Origin: Methanospirillum sp.
Lineage (GTDB): Archaea > Halobacteriota > Methanomicrobia > Methanomicrobiales > Methanospirillaceae
Direction of reading: 5' to 3'
DNA length: 5,858 nucleotides
Assembly (NCBI GenBank): GCA_028695895.1
Contig: JAQVIE010000090.1
Coordinates: forward strand, 1 to 5,858
Part shown: in pieces, positions 1 to 5,858 of the stretch
How the letters are laid out: each line of letters starts with the position of its first letter
Position numbering within the stretch: the first letter of the stretch is position 1
Notes under the pieces: model-generated
Told to the model about the DNA's origin: nothing
The model's database searches: none
What the model saw: only the letters and a program-made list of their open reading frames with translations
Translations under genes and position numbers: made by a program

Positions 1-688
1 TTCTGATCATATGAGCATTGTCAGTCCTGCCGTACAGATCAGACGATCCTTCCATTATTTTGTATTGTTTGCGGCATGGCTGGGCACACATCCCCCGGTT
101 TCCACTCCTTCCCCCGACAAGTGAAGATAACAGGCAACGGCCGGAATATGCATAACAGAGTGCCCCATGTGCAAAAACTTCAAGATCAACGGGATAACCT
201 GAAAGTGCATCAGCAATCTCCTTTATCTCTTCTCCATTAAGTTCCCTTGCAAGAACTATTCTGCTGCACCTGTTCTTCGCTGCATATAAAGCACCTGGAA
301 TGTTGTGAATTCCCATCTGAGTGGAGGCATGCAGGACAAGGTCTGGAATATTCTGTCTGGCACAGGATAAAAGTCCGGTATCCTGAACAAGAACGGCATC
401 CACACCGATTGAAAACAGAAAGAGAAGATAACAAAGGGCCTCTTTCATCTCCCGTTCAGTAACCAGGGTATTTACTGTAACATATACCTGGACACCCCGG
501 AGGTGGGCATACCTTACCGCCTGCTTTAATTCTTCATCAGAGAAGTTGGCAGCAAACTGACGTGCACCAAACTGCTTTCCACCAAGATAGACAGCATCTG
601 CACCTGCAGCACAGGCGGCGAAAAAAGCATCAGGAGATCCTGCCGGGGCAAGAAGAATAGGGAGAGAAGACATGTGAGAACGTTCCAT
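1..688 (-). CDS. U32 family protein (annotated 'peptidase U32'), 3' end missing
   Basis: An open frame reads from about 688 to the left edge without a stop, giving 229 codons of the N-terminal part. The start reads MSSLPILLAPAGSPDAF from Met6, followed by GADAVYLGG (29-37), a QDTGLL segment (102-107) and HASTQMGIHN (120-129), all typical of U32 proteins. Residues 170-188 match the U32 signature E-x-F-x2-G-[SA]-x-C-x4-G-x-C-x-[LIVM]-S exactly. Cys178, Cys185 and Cys201 (Cys205 is also nearby) correspond to the iron-sulfur ligands of characterised members; a fourth ligand would lie beyond the edge. Some U32 proteins are collagenase-like peptidases, but better studied ones (TrhP/YegQ, RlhA, UbiU/UbiV) are FeS hydroxylation enzymes acting on tRNA, rRNA or quinone. 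The substrate here cannot be read from sequence. The start is uncertain: ATG 688, ATG 673 (best match to family N-termini) or TTG 694 (best spaced from AGGAG at 705-709). The gene follows aroC by about 10 bases, so it is probably co-transcribed. Confidence 0.9.
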   Translation of the reverse strand, partial: MERSHMSSLPILLAPAGSPDAFFAACAAGADAVYLGGKQFGARQFAANFSDEELKQAVRYAHLRGVQVYVTVNTLVTEREMKEALCYLLFLFSIGVDAVLVQDTGLLSCARQNIPDLVLHASTQMGIHNIPGALYAAKNRCSRIVLARELNGEEIKEIADALSGYPVDLEVFAHGALCYAYSGRCLLSSLVGGRSGNRGMCAQPCRKQYKIMEGSSDLYGRTDNAHMIR

Positions 689-698
689 GTGCAAAAAA

Positions 699-1706
699 TT
701 ATGGCTCCTGTCTGCAGTCAGGTACAATTTTTCTCTGCTCAAGGAAGGCATCCATTAGTACCAGGGCCATCATCGCTTCAGCCACTGGAACAATCCGAAC
801 CGCAATACATGGATCATGCCTTCCCTTTACTGAAATGATTCTGTCCATGCCATTTATATCAACAGTATGCTGTTGACTTCTTATAGAAGGGGTTGGTTTA
901 ATGCTTAACCTGACCAGGATATCCTGGCCTGATGATATACCACCAAGTATACCTCCTGCATTATTTGAGAGGTATCCATGATCCGTCATCTGGTCATTAT
1001 GCTCTGAACCTTTCATGGACGAAGCCTGAACACCTGATCCAATCTCCACTGCTTTTACCCCTCCGATACCCATCATGGCAAAGGCTATCATTGCATCAAG
1101 TTTTCCAAACACCGGGTCACCAAGTCCGTGAGGACATCCTGAAACCACAAGACTGACTACCCCTCCGACCGAATCTCCACCGTCCCTTGCTTCACGAATG
1201 GCTTTTTCAATTCCTTCCTGTGTTTTTTCCCCATGAACGGAGGTGAGAGTGCCATTGATAAATATGCCTTTTTTTTCAAGATAACATCTGGCAACAGCAC
1301 CTGCTGCAACACGGGCCGCAGTCTCCCGTCCAGAACTCCTGCCCCCGCCCCGGTGATCCCTGATTCCATATTTTTGATAATATCCCCTGTCCGCATGACC
1401 AGGCCTGAAAACCTCTTTTAGCTCATCATAATCAGTGGATATCATCGATGTATTTTGAATAAGCAGGCAGACAGGAGTGCCAAGGGTTTTTCCTTCAAAC
1501 ACTCCGGAGAGGATCTGAACTGTGTCTGCTTCTTTTCTCGGTGTAACAAGGTCACTCTGACCAGGTCTTCTTTTATCAAGAAATACCTGTATATCCTCTT
1601 CAGAAATCTTAAATCCAGGCGGGCAGCCATCGATTACGACACCTGTTGCTGCTCCATGGCTCTCACCAAAAGTAGTTACACGAAAATTCCGGCCAAATGT
1701 GTTCAT
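699..1706 (-). CDS. aroC: Chorismate synthase
   Basis: This enzyme removes phosphate from 5-enolpyruvylshikimate 3-phosphate to give chorismate, in a trans-1,4 elimination that needs reduced FMN; it is cytosolic and usually tetrameric. The 335-residue product is complete and near the usual 350-390. All three family signatures are visible: GESHGAATGVVIDGCPPG (14-31, with the conserved His17), GRSSGRETAARVAAGAV (122-138) and RHDPCIAVRIVPVAEAM (296-312). The FRPGHADRGYYQKYG block (100-114) carries the second conserved His (104), and NNAGGILGGISSGQD (248-262) is the usual FMN/substrate loop. The ATG start overlaps the aroK-aroE stop as ATGA; only a weak purine-rich GAGAG precedes it, so translation is probably coupled to the upstream gene. 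The stop is TAA at 699-701. The coding strand has a run of eight A at 1269-1276, but the reading frame is intact through it. No flavin reductase domain is fused. Confidence 0.98.
   Translation of the reverse strand: MNTFGRNFRVTTFGESHGAATGVVIDGCPPGFKISEEDIQVFLDKRRPGQSDLVTPRKEADTVQILSGVFEGKTLGTPVCLLIQNTSMISTDYDELKEVFRPGHADRGYYQKYGIRDHRGGGRSSGRETAARVAAGAVARCYLEKKGIFINGTLTSVHGEKTQEGIEKAIREARDGGDSVGGVVSLVVSGCPHGLGDPVFGKLDAMIAFAMMGIGGVKAVEIGSGVQASSMKGSEHNDQMTDHGYLSNNAGGILGGISSGQDILVRLSIKPTPSIRSQQHTVDINGMDRIISVKGRHDPCIAVRIVPVAEAMMALVLMDAFLEQRKIVPDCRQEP
705..709 (-). promoter_or_regulatory. Likely ribosome binding site of the U32 gene
   Basis: AGGAG on the coding strand lies in the last codons of aroC. 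It is 10 bases from an in-frame TTG (694-692), 16 from ATG 688 and 31 from ATG 673. By spacing TTG 694 would be preferred; by family alignment ATG 673 suffices. The start is therefore left open. Confidence 0.45.
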
Positions 1707-3085
1707 GCAAACATCTCTCTAATTCGCAGAACCGGGGTATCGATCCCAGTAAGGATACGAAACTGCTCGGCCAGCTGATGAATAAACATCTCTGTTCCAG
1801 GAATTACAAAACATCCTGCAGCAAGAGCAGCCTGAAGAAGAGGTGTGTCCCTTGGTGTATATACAAGGTCAAACACCTTCATCCCAGGTTTTAAGGAAGA
1901 TATAGGAACAGGAGTATTTGGATCTGAACCCATCCCCACTGGTGTTGCATTAATTAAAAGGTCTGGACGGTACTTCCCTATGTCATTAATTGCCCCGGTC
2001 TCAGCTCCGGTCTTTCTGGCAAGGTTTTTTGCCCGGTCAGGAGTTCTGTTTAAGATTACCGGGGTAAAGCCACGCATTGAAACGGCATATACAGCTGCGG
2101 CTGCAGCACCACCTGCACCAAGAATGACAGCTACATCTCCTTCTGCTCCTTCAAGCGGACGATAGATGCCTTTCCAGTCAGTATTAAAACCAAATTTCCT
2201 GTCATCCTGGATGAGGACAGTATTTACCGCACCTATGGACTGTGCATCATGCTTTACCTCATCAAGGAAAGGGATTACCGTCTCTTTATGCGGGATTGTA
2301 ACCGAGAGACCCCGGACCCCGGTTCCTGGCAGGGATGCAAAAAATTCTTTGGGATTTTTATGTTCAAACCAGGTATAATGTGCAGGCATCGCATAATCTG
2401 CAAAAAGGCGATTGTAGATGACGGGACTTTTGCTATGCATGCAGGGATAACCTAAAATCCCATATAAAAAGATGTCATGAACTCCGGATAGTTTTTTTAG
2501 AAGCATCTTTTCACCCTGGGGGATATCAGTCTTCATCACGGATGACAAAAGTCCGATCCGTTTTTCCTTATTAAAGATGCCGTTTTTTAGGATGTTAAGA
2601 ATAAGGGATGCAGCTTCCTCTGAAGTTGTTGTGCTTGTATCAATTACAATATCTGCAGCACTCCGGTATAATGGCATCCGCTCATTCAGAACCTGTTTTA
2701 TCTCATCCCTGGGGGAAAGTCCGGTAAGGGAAGGACGGTTTGTCTTATGAATTCTCTTGTAAATCACTTCAGGGCTTGAATTCAGAAATACAATAATACT
2801 GTTCATTCTGAGTAGCCTGACATTATCCAGATGGATAACAGCTCCTCCACCTGTACTTACTATACCGGCACCTGAAGGAATTCGTGCAATTACATGCTGT
2901 TCCAACTCACGAAAGCCTGCTTCACCTTCTGCTTCAAATATCTGCGGGATCTTTTTTCCAGCCGCTTCCTCGATAAGCTGGTCAGTATCAAGAAAGTTTT
3001 GCCCGGTAAGACGGGAAAGAGCCATTCCAACACTGCTTTTCCCACTTCCCCTATATCCGATCAGCACAATACGGCGTTTTGCCAT
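1703..3085 (-). CDS. Fused shikimate kinase – shikimate dehydrogenase
   Basis: This is a two-domain protein catalysing adjacent steps: NADPH-dependent reduction of 3-dehydroshikimate (C-terminal, AroE) and ATP-dependent 3-phosphorylation of shikimate (N-terminal, AroK). Numbering below starts at an in-frame TTG at 3106; subtract 7 for the chosen ATG. The kinase domain (8 to ~172) has a Walker A GYRGSGKSS (17-25), DTD (40-42), FRELE (65-69, Arg66), GGG (86-88), lid NRPSLTG (123-129) and ERMPLYRSA (142-150). A linker of about 35 residues follows. The dehydrogenase domain (~212-467) has HSKSP (224-228), GLSVTIPHKE with catalytic Lys274, AVNT (293-296), GFNTD with Asp310, dinucleotide loop GAGGAA (330-335), and the NADP-type NRT (353-355). 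Both active sites look complete; one variation is Ser268 where AroE usually has Asn. ATG 3085 is preferred because the TTG overlaps the GGGAGG motif itself. The gene overlaps aroA by 25 bases and aroC by 3. Confidence 0.95.
   Translation of the reverse strand: MAKRRIVLIGYRGSGKSSVGMALSRLTGQNFLDTDQLIEEAAGKKIPQIFEAEGEAGFRELEQHVIARIPSGAGIVSTGGGAVIHLDNVRLLRMNSIIVFLNSSPEVIYKRIHKTNRPSLTGLSPRDEIKQVLNERMPLYRSAADIVIDTSTTTSEEAASLILNILKNGIFNKEKRIGLLSSVMKTDIPQGEKMLLKKLSGVHDIFLYGILGYPCMHSKSPVIYNRLFADYAMPAHYTWFEHKNPKEFFASLPGTGVRGLSVTIPHKETVIPFLDEVKHDAQSIGAVNTVLIQDDRKFGFNTDWKGIYRPLEGAEGDVAVILGAGGAAAAAVYAVSMRGFTPVILNRTPDRAKNLARKTGAETGAINDIGKYRPDLLINATPVGMGSDPNTPVPISSLKPGMKVFDLVYTPRDTPLLQAALAAGCFVIPGTEMFIHQLAEQFRILTGIDTPVLRIREMFA
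2504..2517 (-). promoter_or_regulatory. Possible internal ribosome binding site and ATG for a free AroE
   Basis: Within the kinase–dehydrogenase linker the coding strand reads AGGGTGA (2517-2511), four bases, then an in-frame ATG (2506-2504, Met201). The same GGTGA plus four-base arrangement precedes the real pheA start. A product from this ATG would be 267 residues, starting about 15 residues before the YGILGYP segment, close to the length of free-standing AroE enzymes (about 270). The motif is seen directly; its use as a start is an inference, and a chance match in coding sequence is possible. Confidence 0.4.
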
Positions 3086-4356
3086 ATCCGTTTTAATTCC
3101 TCCCAAAATCCTGGATAAGATTTAGTAACACATCCTGCATCAAGGATTGTGACATCCCCTACAAGACACCCAAGTATTGCAAAACTCATCGCAGTCCGGT
3201 GATCATTCTCCGGGTGAATGATTCCTCCATGCAGAGGGGCAGGATGAATTATAATTGCATCCTCTTCTGTTTCCACAACTCCTCCAAGATTTGCAAGTCC
3301 GTTTGCAATCGCAGCAATCCTGTCACTCTCTTTCATCCTCAGATGATGCACTCCTGTAATCTTTGTAGGCAATTCTGATGCTGCAGCAACCATGCAGACA
3401 GTCTGTACAATATCAGGACAATCGGCCATATTGATATTTAATCCCATGAGAGGGCTTTTAAGGTCACGTGTAAGGGTTATTGAATCTTTATCACTGGAGA
3501 CAGAACATCCCATCTTTTCAAGGATTTCTAAAAATCTTCTGTCTCCCTGTGCTGATTTTGGATTCAGCCCGGTGACGGTTACAGTTCCTCCACATATCGC
3601 TGCAAGGGCAAACCAGTACGATGATGAGGAAAAATCCCCTTCGATAACATAGGTCCCTGGTTTGTACTTTTTCATGGAAGAGACTGAAAAGACAGGCTTG
3701 CCATGTTTTTCTTCACTGATTACTACTTCAGCGCCAAATGCTTGCATACTGTCTATCGTCATCATGATATAGGGCAGAGAAACAAGGTCTCCTGTAAGAA
3801 AAATATGCACATCATTCTCTGCATATGGGGCTGCTATAAGGAGAGAGGAGATAAACTGGCTTGAGATACTCCCATCTATAATAATATCCCCCCCGGTGAA
3901 TTCACCATCAATCCTCACAGGAGGATAACCGGGATTGACAGGACATGTAATCCTTCCGCCAGCTGCATTCAAAGTGTCAACAAGAGGTCCAAGTGGCCGT
4001 TCTTTCATCCTTGCACTACCAGTCAGGGTCACAGGTCCGTCTGCCAGGAGGGATACTGCAGTAAGGAGCCGCATTGAGGTTCCCGAGTCCTGTATGTCCA
4101 CCTCTCCTGCTGGTTCATAAAGCCTGCCTCCCTGTCCCTGCACCTTGATATTATCCATGCACCAGTCAAGCCTGATTCCCATCTGCATCAGAGCTCGTGC
4201 AGTCATTCTTGTATCATCCGCATCCAGCTGTCCGATAATCTCAGACTCGCCATTTGCCAGTGCTGCGATAATAAGAGCCCGGTGCGTATAACTTTTTGAG
4301 GCAGGTGATGCAATTGTAAAACAAACCGGACCAGACTTCCCGATATTCATCTGCAT
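3061..4356 (-). CDS. aroA: 3-phosphoshikimate 1-carboxyvinyltransferase (EPSP synthase)
   Basis: The enzyme transfers the enolpyruvyl group of phosphoenolpyruvate to shikimate 3-phosphate, the sixth shikimate-pathway step, in the cytosol. The 431-residue product is full length for the family. Visible motifs include PASKSYTHRAL (18-28; Lys21, Ser22, Arg26 bind substrate), DSGTSMRLL (90-98), RMKERPLGPLVDTL (116-129, Arg120), the SSQ triad (165-167), the catalytic Asp in ADCPD (311-315), RMKESDRI (340-347; Glu343, Arg346), DHRTAM (385-390, Arg387) and KSYP (412-415, Lys412). The glycine-rich loop reads GTS where many bacterial enzymes have GTA. ATG 4356 is chosen because GGAG lies seven bases upstream; a second ATG two codons later overlaps the pheA stop as ATGA but is less well spaced. 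It overlaps pheA by about 10 bases and the aroK-aroE gene by 25, so the three are very likely translationally coupled. Confidence 0.98.
   Translation of the reverse strand: MQMNIGKSGPVCFTIASPASKSYTHRALIIAALANGESEIIGQLDADDTRMTARALMQMGIRLDWCMDNIKVQGQGGRLYEPAGEVDIQDSGTSMRLLTAVSLLADGPVTLTGSARMKERPLGPLVDTLNAAGGRITCPVNPGYPPVRIDGEFTGGDIIIDGSISSQFISSLLIAAPYAENDVHIFLTGDLVSLPYIMMTIDSMQAFGAEVVISEEKHGKPVFSVSSMKKYKPGTYVIEGDFSSSSYWFALAAICGGTVTVTGLNPKSAQGDRRFLEILEKMGCSVSSDKDSITLTRDLKSPLMGLNINMADCPDIVQTVCMVAAASELPTKITGVHHLRMKESDRIAAIANGLANLGGVVETEEDAIIIHPAPLHGGIIHPENDHRTAMSFAILGCLVGDVTILDAGCVTKSYPGFWEELKRIWQNAVLC
3099..3104 (-). promoter_or_regulatory. Ribosome binding site deciding the aroK-aroE start
   Basis: The coding strand reads GGGAGG within the 3' end of aroA. 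It overlaps the upstream in-frame TTG (3106-3104), which makes that codon an unlikely start. The ATG at 3085-3083 lies 13 bases downstream, somewhat long, but starts the protein with MAKRRIVLIG, a normal shikimate kinase N-terminus. Confidence 0.6.
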
Positions 4357-5141
4357 GGATTATCTCCGGTAAGATGGTAACATCCCAGGTGTTTTACCCG
4401 GGTGATGGCACAGATGCGATCAACAGCCTCTTTCCAGGCTCCTTCGCATTGTAGATCAATAAAGAAGACATAATTGCCCATGCATCTCTTCGAGGGCCTG
4501 GACTCAATTCTTGTAAGATTAACACCAGTCTCCTTAAAGGGACTAAGGAGATCGTACAAAAGACCTGCACGGTTTTCACCAGGATCAACAATGATACTGC
4601 ATTTTTCAGGATTGTTCTCCATAGATGGTTCTTTTCTAATTACAATGAACCTCGTGATATTATCCTGATTGTTTTCTATGTTCCTTTTGAGAACCGGAAT
4701 CCCCGAACTATCTGCCAGGGTCTGCGAAAGAATAGCAGCAGAACCCGGCCGCTTTTTCTGGGCAAGCGCACTTGCCGCATTGCTCTCGGTATGGATAACA
4801 GGAAAGCCGAGTTCATCAATATATTTACTGCATTGATCATGACTTTGAGGATGAGCGAAAATTACAGAAATCCTGTCCAGAGAAGAGTCAGATGCCAGCA
4901 TATGATGGATCTTCAGATAACGTTCTTCGGAGATGAATACAGAATACTGCATAAGCCCATCCATTGTTGCGATAACGCATCCTGCTTCACTGTTTTCAAG
5001 AGGGACAAGTCCTGGGATTCCGGTCATAAGCACCTTTGAAAAGACCCTGCCTATCGTTGGAACAAGATTGATTTCAGTATCTATCATTAGTGCAAGATCA
5101 TGTGAGAAGGTTCCTTCAGGGCCAAGAGTTATCAGTGTCAC
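4347..5141 (-). CDS. pheA: Prephenate dehydratase with C-terminal ACT domain
   Basis: This enzyme decarboxylates and dehydrates prephenate to phenylpyruvate, the committed step to phenylalanine. The 264-residue product has no chorismate mutase domain and matches the monofunctional family length. The catalytic part (1 to ~170) shows GPEGTFSH (7-14), PLENSEAG (47-54), AHPQSHDQC (96-104), TESNAASA (118-125) and the catalytic Thr-Arg-Phe at 163-165. The ACT domain (~181-260) has the GENRAGLLYDLL effector-side segment (188-199) and the ESRP motif (213-216), which in characterised enzymes bind phenylalanine; feedback inhibition by Phe is therefore likely, inferred from family knowledge. The start is GTG, sharing GTGA with the tyrA stop, and a GGTGA motif lies four bases upstream. 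The adjacent prephenate dehydrogenase competes for the same substrate, so this pair forms the Phe/Tyr branch point. Confidence 0.97.
   Translation of the reverse strand: MTLITLGPEGTFSHDLALMIDTEINLVPTIGRVFSKVLMTGIPGLVPLENSEAGCVIATMDGLMQYSVFISEERYLKIHHMLASDSSLDRISVIFAHPQSHDQCSKYIDELGFPVIHTESNAASALAQKKRPGSAAILSQTLADSSGIPVLKRNIENNQDNITRFIVIRKEPSMENNPEKCSIIVDPGENRAGLLYDLLSPFKETGVNLTRIESRPSKRCMGNYVFFIDLQCEGAWKEAVDRICAITRVKHLGCYHLTGDNPCR
4364..4367 (-). promoter_or_regulatory. Ribosome binding site of aroA
   Basis: GGAG on the coding strand sits seven bases before ATG 4356, inside the last codons of pheA. This favours ATG 4356 over the second ATG at 4350, which would be 13 bases away. Confidence 0.6.
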
Positions 5142-5858
5142 CCGTTCACCATCGCCTGAATTAAAAAGTCAGTCTCCTTTTCTGCCTGATTGCAAAATGA
5201 GCCATACCATTCACGGGATGCAAGGAATTCTTCGGTGAATGCATCATTATCTCCGTTTTTAATCATGCTTAATGTCTCAAGAAAAGCCTGCTGGCACTTT
5301 TCAAGTACATCAGGCACCTGTGGATTCATACAGAGAATATCTGCGTAAAGTTCAGGGTTTTGTGCAAGCAGCCTTCCGGCTATTCCTGTCTCGATACGGT
5401 AAACAGGACTCATGAATGATTCGGTATCAGCAGGGGATATTCCAAGCCTTCTCATGGTTCCGGCCAGAAGTATAGCTTTAAAATGAGTCAGACCCTGGAT
5501 TACCGCCATCATCCGGTCATGCTCTGCAGGAGTTGTTATAGTAACTCTGGCGCCCTGGTTTTCAAATATTTTAACAAAAAACCGGAGATCTTCCTCATGA
5601 CAACGGGCAGGAGTTGCAACTATGGTCTGTCCCCTTATTGTCTGAACGGTAGGACCAAACATCGGATGAAGCCCGATAACCCTTGCCTTTGATGTAAGCA
5701 TAGCTTTTACCTGGGAAATCTTCAGGGATGTAAAGTCTGCCAACACCTGATGCTCTCTAAGAAGCGGGGCAATTTCATGAATGACTGAGATAGTATCCCT
5801 GATTGGGACAGATAAGATAATGACATCAGAAATACGGGCAGCATCCTCCCTGGTCATT
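5138..5858 (-). CDS. tyrA: Prephenate dehydrogenase, 5' end missing
   Basis: This enzyme oxidatively decarboxylates prephenate to 4-hydroxyphenylpyruvate with NAD(P)+, the tyrosine branch. The 239 visible residues begin inside the dinucleotide-binding domain: the first glycine-rich beta-alpha unit (roughly 30-40 residues) is absent, so the true start is beyond the right edge and the Met at 5857 is probably internal. Visible motifs resemble the dehydrogenase domain of E. coli TyrA: SDVIILSVPI (10-19), DFTSLK (41-46), GLHPMFGP with the catalytic His64 (62-69), AEHDRMMAVIQGLTHF (111-126), and SPVYRIE (150-156) with the substrate-binding Arg154. The C-terminal helical region follows, including LLAQNPELYADI (163-174), and no ACT domain is attached. 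Whether a chorismate mutase is fused at the N-terminus, as in E. coli, cannot be seen here. The stop shares four bases with the pheA GTG start. Confidence 0.96.
   Translation of the reverse strand, partial: MTREDAARISDVIILSVPIRDTISVIHEIAPLLREHQVLADFTSLKISQVKAMLTSKARVIGLHPMFGPTVQTIRGQTIVATPARCHEEDLRFFVKIFENQGARVTITTPAEHDRMMAVIQGLTHFKAILLAGTMRRLGISPADTESFMSPVYRIETGIAGRLLAQNPELYADILCMNPQVPDVLEKCQQAFLETLSMIKNGDNDAFTEEFLASREWYGSFCNQAEKETDFLIQAMVNG

Noticed and set aside
237..462. Two short open frames, one per strand, at the left end
   Set aside because: Both lie in the wrong frames over the U32 gene, whose uninterrupted frame and exact family signature explain the region.
692..698. Run of six T on the coding strand just after the aroC stop as an archaeal-type terminator
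   Set aside because: The same T6 run occurs inside the aroE domain (2339-2344), there is no stem-loop, and the U32 gene starts within the next few bases.
1269..1276. Run of eight A on the coding strand in aroC as a programmed frameshift site
   Set aside because: The zero frame encodes a complete, conserved chorismate synthase, no stimulatory structure or useful alternative frame is apparent, and Lys-Lys AAA codons explain it.
1455..1778. Plus-strand open frame of 107 codons
   Set aside because: It lies antisense to the well-conserved aroC and aroK-aroE genes, contains low-complexity basic/serine-rich sequence, and has no recognisable domain; shadow frame.
3083..3106. TTG at 3106 as the start of the aroK-aroE gene
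   Set aside because: The ribosome binding motif GGGAGG begins at the TTG itself, and the extra seven residues have no counterpart in shikimate kinases; ATG 3085 is preferred.
1..5858. Defence system, mobile element, CRISPR array or RNA gene hidden in the window
   Set aside because: Essentially every base is accounted for by six colinear metabolic genes, with no repeats, integrase or transposase motifs, or non-coding gaps longer than about 10 bases.

Overview
The window is a densely packed, single-direction operon segment on the minus strand, read from the right edge to the left. It carries the late shikimate pathway and the Phe/Tyr branches. In transcription order: prephenate dehydrogenase (tyrA, 5' end cut off by the right edge), prephenate dehydratase with ACT domain (pheA), EPSP synthase (aroA), a fused shikimate kinase–shikimate dehydrogenase (aroK-aroE), chorismate synthase (aroC), and a U32-family protein whose 3' end runs off the left edge. 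The first five genes overlap each other by 4 to about 25 bases. The only intergenic space is about 10 bases between aroC and the U32 gene. I see no RNA genes, repeats, mobile elements, CRISPR or internal promoters, and the plus strand holds only shadow frames.

Together the genes cover dehydroshikimate -> shikimate (AroE domain) -> shikimate 3-phosphate (AroK domain) -> EPSP (AroA) -> chorismate (AroC). After a chorismate mutase step that is not encoded in the window, they continue prephenate -> phenylpyruvate (PheA) and prephenate -> 4-hydroxyphenylpyruvate (TyrA). The first steps (DAHP or ADH synthase, dehydroquinate synthase, dehydroquinase) and chorismate mutase must lie elsewhere, probably further upstream.

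The source is not certain. The compact gene order, Shine-Dalgarno-led ATGA/GTGA overlaps, intermediate GC and U32 neighbour would fit a methanogenic euryarchaeon of the Methanomicrobiales (Methanospirillum-like), but an anaerobic bacterium cannot be excluded from sequence alone. If it is an archaeon, the P-loop (bacterial-type) shikimate kinase is notable, because most archaea use an unrelated GHMP-family kinase.

Two points deserve a second look. First, the AroK-AroE fusion has a linker containing a well-spaced Shine-Dalgarno and ATG that could also give a free, normal-length AroE. Second, a U32 protein with the FeS-type cysteine signature sits in the operon that makes and consumes prephenate, the compound several characterised U32 proteins require as hydroxyl donor.
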